The position numbers and the translations under genes were made by a program. Below, in pieces: positions 60,672-64,000 of a DNA stretch of 64,000 nt (positions within the stretch are counted from its first letter, which is position 1; each line of letters starts with the position of its first letter). Origin of the DNA: Medakamo hakoo (taxonomy: Eukaryota > Chlorophyta > Trebouxiophyceae > Coccomyxaceae); contig CP089456.1 of assembly GCA_026636295.1 (NCBI GenBank), positions 620,001 through 684,000 of the forward strand. Direction: 5' to 3'. The notes under the pieces were generated by a model. It did no database searches and was not told the DNA's origin. It saw nothing but the letters and a program-made list of their open reading frames with translations.

Positions 60672-60795
60672 AAAAAAAGTTCTAGTTTTAATTTACCAGC
60701 AACTTGTTTCATCGCTTTAACTTGTGCTGCCGAACCAACACGTGATACTGAAATACCAACGTTAATAGCTGGACGAATACCTGAGTTGAAAATAT
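60672..60795 (-). other. nuclear insertion of plastid-type atpA fragment (NUPT)
   Basis: An AT-rich segment of about 120 bp, strikingly unlike the surrounding GC-rich DNA. Read on the minus strand it gives one open frame that matches F1 ATP synthase alpha: [20 protein letters not shown], then [20 protein letters not shown]. The codons are mostly A/T-ending (ATT AAC GTT GGT ATT TCA GTA TCA), as in a plastid genome, not the G/C-ending codons of this nuclear genome. The wording fits the plastid atpA rather than mitochondrial atp1 ([20 protein letters not shown]). Only an internal 40 codons are present, flanked by an 86-bp direct repeat of the nuclear sequence. Confidence 0.9.
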
Positions 60796-60881
60796 CACCG
60801 ACATCTGATTGAAAAGGGTGTGGTCGGAGCGTGTTGTTGTTTTTTGTGTTGTGTGGTCACCTCTCCGCGGAGAAAAAAAAA
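60796..60881 (+). repeat. 86-bp direct repeat, copy 2
   Basis: Same sequence as 60586-60671, following the plastid insertion. It begins with CACCGACATCTGATTG, the end of the SABATH-like coding region. Confidence 0.93.
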
Positions 60882-61025
60882 CAGTGCTGCGTGTTTTTGG
60901 TGTGTTTTCGTCCCAGCGTCCCCGTTGTGTGTGCAACCAGCAAAGAAAAAGAAGAAAAAGATGCGCGCGCTTCTAACACACAACACACCAGGCGAGTCTC
61001 TCTCTGACCTCAACCCACGAGTCTC

Positions 61026-61031
<6 letters not shown>

Positions 61032-61087
<56 letters not shown>
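61032..61087. repeat. (CT)n microsatellite
   Basis: Uninterrupted CT repeat of about 28 units just downstream of the DnaJ stop. Confidence 0.92.
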
Positions 61088-61090
<3 letters not shown>

Positions 61091-61102
61091 CACCCCACCT
61101 CT

Positions 61103-62600
61103 TCAACTCGCCGGCAGCGCCGCCCGAATGGCCGCCCGCTGCTCGTCCGTCAAGCTCTTAGGGAACACCGGCTCAAACCGGATGCGCAGGTCGCCCTTGC
61201 CGCCCTTCGAGACGGGCATGCCCTCGCCACGCACGACCTTCTCCACCGTCGGGCCCGCGACGGCCGACACCTTGGTGCTGACGGTCCGCCCGTCCAGCGT
61301 CTGCACGTCGATGGACGGCCCACACAGCGCGTCCACCAGCGGCAGCTTGGCGGTGTAGATCAGGTCGTTGCCCTCCCGCCGGAACCGGGCGTGCGGCTTC
61401 TCCTCGATGACGAAGACCAGGTCGCCCGCCGCGCCGCCGCCCGGCGGCTCGTCGCCCTTGCCCTCAAACGTGACCTTGGTCCCGGCCTTCCACCCCGGCT
61501 TGACGTCGATGGTCAGGACCTCCTCCACGCGGGCGGGGCGGCCCGTGGCCGGGTCGGTGCCGTTGCGCGACAGCTTGACGCGCTTGGTCGCGCCCTGTGT
61601 TGGTTAGTGTGTGTTTGTGTGTGTATGCATGTGCGTGTGTGCGGGGTGAGGAGGGGGGCAGGGCGCGTGGACAAACCATGGACGGGGCATGGGAGAGAGG
61701 CTCTCCCAGCCTCCCGCCTCGTCCCGTCCCGCTCCCAACGCACCTTGTACAGCTCTTCCAGCGTGCAGGCCAGCTGGTGCGACGCCGTCGCCCCCTTGGC
61801 CTGGCGGGCCGCCCGCCCGCCCATGCCGCCACCACCGAAACCGCCGCCGCCGCCAAACAAGTCTTCCAGGCCGCCGCCGCCGCCCATCCCGCCGCCGCCC
61901 ATGCCGCCAAAGGGCGAGCCGCCCGTGCCCATGCCGAAAAACTCGCGGAAGATGTCTTCGGCCGACCGCGGGGTGAAGCCGCCGGAGAAGCCGCCGCCCC
62001 CGCCGGGGCCGCCAGGGAAGCCGCCAAAGCCGCCGCCGCCGCCCGGAAACCCGCCGCCCCCGCCCGGCGGCGGCGGGCCGTGCTTCAGCCCTTCCTCGCC
62101 GTACATGTCGTAGATCTGCTTTTTTTGAGGGTCGGACAGCACTTCATACGCTTCGGAAACTTCTTTGAACTTGTCCGCCGCGGCCGGGTTGCCCTGGTTT
62201 TTGTCCTGGTGGGATGGTGTGTGTGTGTGTGCGTGGGGATGGGAGTGGGATGGGAGGGGGTGAGCCCACGGACAGCGGCGTGGCGCGCGGCGCTGGAGGA
62301 ATGAAAGTCGACAAACGAGGACGACCACCCGACCACAGCCCCACAACTCACCGGGTGCCACTTCATGGCCAGCTTGCGGTAGGCTGTGTGGTGGTTTGGC
62401 GGGAGGTGGGGGCGTGGGTCCGTGAGAAAACGATGCGAGAAGGCGGCCGGCACGTGGACTGTGGCGCGGAAGAGCCCGGGCTGCCACGAGTTCCAATGCT
62501 GTGCCCGCGGCCCGTTCACCCACACCACCCTACCTTTCTTGAGCTCATCATCGGTCGCGCCCTTGGACACGCCCAGGACTTGGTAGTAGTCGCGGCCCAT
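61103..62600 (-). CDS. type II DnaJ/HSP40 co-chaperone (DNAJB1/Sis1-like)
   Basis: Four exons: 62600-62534, 62383-62352, 62205-61744 and 61594-61103 (350 residues). The J domain starts at residue 3 ([20 protein letters not shown]), with [10 protein letters not shown] then DKNQG; HPD is residues 32-34 and an intron falls between Pro33 and Asp34. A Gly/Phe-rich region follows ([20 protein letters not shown]), with no zinc-finger CxxCxGxG repeats, so it is type II. Two C-terminal beta domains follow ([34 protein letters not shown]) and the dimerisation end ([20 protein letters not shown]). It stimulates Hsp70 ATPase and delivers clients, in cytosol or nucleus. It has no C-terminal CAAX box. It shares a 381-bp divergent promoter with the FYR gene. 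Confidence 0.95.
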
Positions 62601-62981
62601 GGCTGAGTCGACGCGCGCGCGTTTGCGGTCTGCGCCGGCGCTTGACGCGTGCGCCGACGCCGTTGTGCCTCTTTCGTGTGAGCGCGGCGTGCGTGCAACG
62701 GGTTGCCGCACGCAGCAGTGAGGGTTGGACAAACGTGTAAGAGGCTGCGCGAGGGTGGGTGGTGTGCGCAGGCCTCGTGGGTCGCGCCCCCGGGTTTGCT
62801 GTGAAAAAAATGAAAACGGAGTGGGAGCACAGATGGGCGCGGCGCCCGCCCCGCGCCCCACTGGCTTCATTGGCGACCGCGAACGCCGAGCCGCGGCTCA
62901 AAAACCGCCGCCGTTGCCGGCCTTTTCAAACGTGCACCTCTCGCACAGCGACTGCCAGTGGAACGCTGAGACACTCCTGCA
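62601..62981. other. divergent promoter region, DnaJ / FYR-domain gene
   Basis: 381 bp between start codons. No named element was recognised; heat-shock elements were not clearly seen. Confidence 0.4.
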
Positions 62982-64000
62982 ATGACGCCTGTGCAGCGTG
63001 GTCGCAGCGGACACGTCCGCAGTGCCAGCGCCGCCGGCCCGCAAGCAGGCCCGAGCGACGCATGCGCTGCGACCACCCCGCCCGATGGCCTGTCTGCGTA
63101 TGAAGCCGCCCGGGCCGCCCGGATCGCCCAGAACGCAGCCCGCCTGGCCGCGCTGGGCATCCCAGGGGCGGCACAGGCGATGGCGCCTGCCCCGCCGCGC
63201 CCGCGGCCGCCCGCGGTGCGCCGACCCCGGCCCACGGCTCCACCTTTGTCACCTCGAGCCACGCGCGCGCTCCGCCCGCGCCCGCCGCCCCGCGCCCTCC
63301 CAGCGCCGTCGGCCGCCGAACTGCGCCACCGCCGGCCCGCGACGGCCTGGTCACCCTCGGACCTGGACCCCATCCCACGCACGGTCGTGGGCCCCTTCAC
63401 CACCCGGTGCGGGACGCTGACGATCCACTCGCTCGGCCGGCTCGTGCACGCGTCGCCGGACGAGTCGCTGTGCGCCTCCACCTGGTGGTCGTCAGCGGGC
63501 GCCCGCTTTCGGCACGCGTACACGGCCGGGTACAGCGCGACGCGGCACCGGGCTTTAGGAGGGCGCGACTTCAAGTGTGAGGTCGCACTCTGCGAAGGCA
63601 CGGGCGCACCCGTGTTTCGGGTGACCGACCTCGACCGGGGGCGGGGTTTCACGGGGCCGAGCCCGACACGCCCCTGGACGGCACACTGCATCCAAACTGG
63701 TACGGGCGTGCGCGTGTCAGGTCCGCTGTTTTACGGGTTCACGCACGTCCTGGTGCAGGCCGCGCTGTCGGCGATGGTGATGGGAGGTGGCGGGGCAGGG
63801 CAGCCACCGCCGCCCGCGCTGTCGGCGATGGTGATGGGAGGTGGCGGGGCAGGGCAGCCACCGCCGCCCGCGCTGTCGGCGATGGTGATGGGAGGTGGCG
63901 GGGCAGGGCAGCCACCGCCGCCCGCACTGCGGTCTCCCAGCCTGGGGAGTGGAGGCGTCGCGGAGCCCTCGCCCTCTCCCTCCCCTCCACACCAGCAGCG
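62982..64000 (+). CDS. FYRN/FYRC-domain chromatin protein, 3' end outside window
   Basis: An open frame from ATG 62982 to the end of the window (339 codons, no stop), so the C-terminus is missing. An N-terminal helix, LSAYEAARAARIAQNAARLA, matches a motif common in algal proteins (YExxRxxNIxxNxxxLxxLG). After a Pro/Arg linker, a FYRN/FYRC module starts near residue 127: CGTLTIHSLGRLVH, then AYTAGYSATRH, FKCEVALCEGTGAPVFRVTD, FTGPSPTRPWT, ISGPLFYGFTH-like VSGPLFYGFTHVLVQAALS. This module occurs in TBRG1, MLL/trithorax and plant ATX proteins, and may bind chromatin or partner proteins. Residues about 261-314 are three copies of an 18-residue unit from a 54-bp repeat. Confidence 0.83.
   Translation, partial: MTPVQRGRSGHVRSASAAGPQAGPSDACAATTPPDGLSAYEAARAARIAQNAARLAALGIPGAAQAMAPAPPRPRPPAVRRPRPTAPPLSPRATRALRPRPPPRALPAPSAAELRHRRPATAWSPSDLDPIPRTVVGPFTTRCGTLTIHSLGRLVHASPDESLCASTWWSSAGARFRHAYTAGYSATRHRALGGRDFKCEVALCEGTGAPVFRVTDLDRGRGFTGPSPTRPWTAHCIQTGTGVRVSGPLFYGFTHVLVQAALSAMVMGGGGAGQPPPPALSAMVMGGGGAGQPPPPALSAMVMGGGGAGQPPPPALRSPSLGSGGVAEPSPSPSPPHQQ
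63762..63923 (+). repeat. 54-bp minisatellite, 3 copies, in the FYR gene
   Basis: Three tandem units starting at 63762, 63816 and 63870; each encodes ALSAMVMGGGGAGQPPPP. A partial fourth unit begins at 63924. No difference was seen between the units. Confidence 0.93.

Noticed and set aside
60672-60795. Mitochondrial atp1 as source of the inserted fragment
   Set aside because: The reading ([34 protein letters not shown]) fits plastid atpA better than mitochondrial atp1, though a direct comparison with both organelle genomes would settle it.

Overview
This is a GC-rich nuclear segment from a eukaryote, most likely a chlorophyte green alga (perhaps trebouxiophyte; the genus is not determined). 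Reasons: most genes carry short GT-AG introns; there is a pair of plant-type SnRK2 kinases, a plant-type DHAR, a plastid-type ribosomal protein S5 and an RKP/KPC1 E3 ligase homologue; TGTAA, the usual chlorophyte poly(A) signal, follows several stop codons; and a short AT-rich piece of plastid-type atpA is inserted in the nuclear sequence. I count 26 genes. All are host genes. No tRNA, rRNA, CRISPR array, virus-like element or transposon was recognised.

Layout. 1-14 kb: 3' end of a DEDDy 3'-5' exonuclease, a hypothetical minus-strand gene, citrate synthase, the splicing factor Crooked neck/Clf1, an RluA-type pseudouridine synthase, two convergent SnRK2 kinases, and the spliceosome-associated TLS1/C9orf78 protein. 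14-24 kb: an SCP-type CTD phosphatase, PWP2, a JmjN/JmjC demethylase, DHAR and TBP. 24.5-30.7 kb: three back-to-back, apparently identical 2,066-bp units made from the 3' halves of two convergent genes, TBP (+) and a cobyrinate-synthase/BtuF-like fusion (-). The outermost copies complete the two genes; the inner copies are headless fragments. 34-48 kb: a type IIB Ca2+-ATPase, a helical hypothetical protein, and a 2,027-residue RKP homologue. 48-60 kb: a CCX exchanger, an SPPL protease, plastid S5, V-ATPase subunit G, RPL3, a Rieske protein and a SABATH-like methyltransferase. 60-64 kb: the plastid DNA insertion, a DnaJ, and the start of a FYRN/FYRC protein that runs off the window.

Genes mostly alternate strand, giving many divergent pairs that share 150-480 bp between start codons (DHAR/TBP, HEAT-like/RKP, CCX/SPPL, V-ATPase G/RPL3, Rieske/SABATH, DnaJ/FYR). 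The content is largely housekeeping: splicing (Clf1, TLS1), ribosome production (PWP2, RPL3, S5), transcription and chromatin (TBP, CTD phosphatase, JmjC, FYR), ion transport (Ca2+-ATPase, CCX, V-ATPase) and stress or redox (SnRK2, DHAR). Exon boundaries were set by hand from GT/AG sites, reading phase and family homology, and codon totals close exactly for every multi-exon gene listed. The least certain model is the hypothetical gene at 1391-2353.
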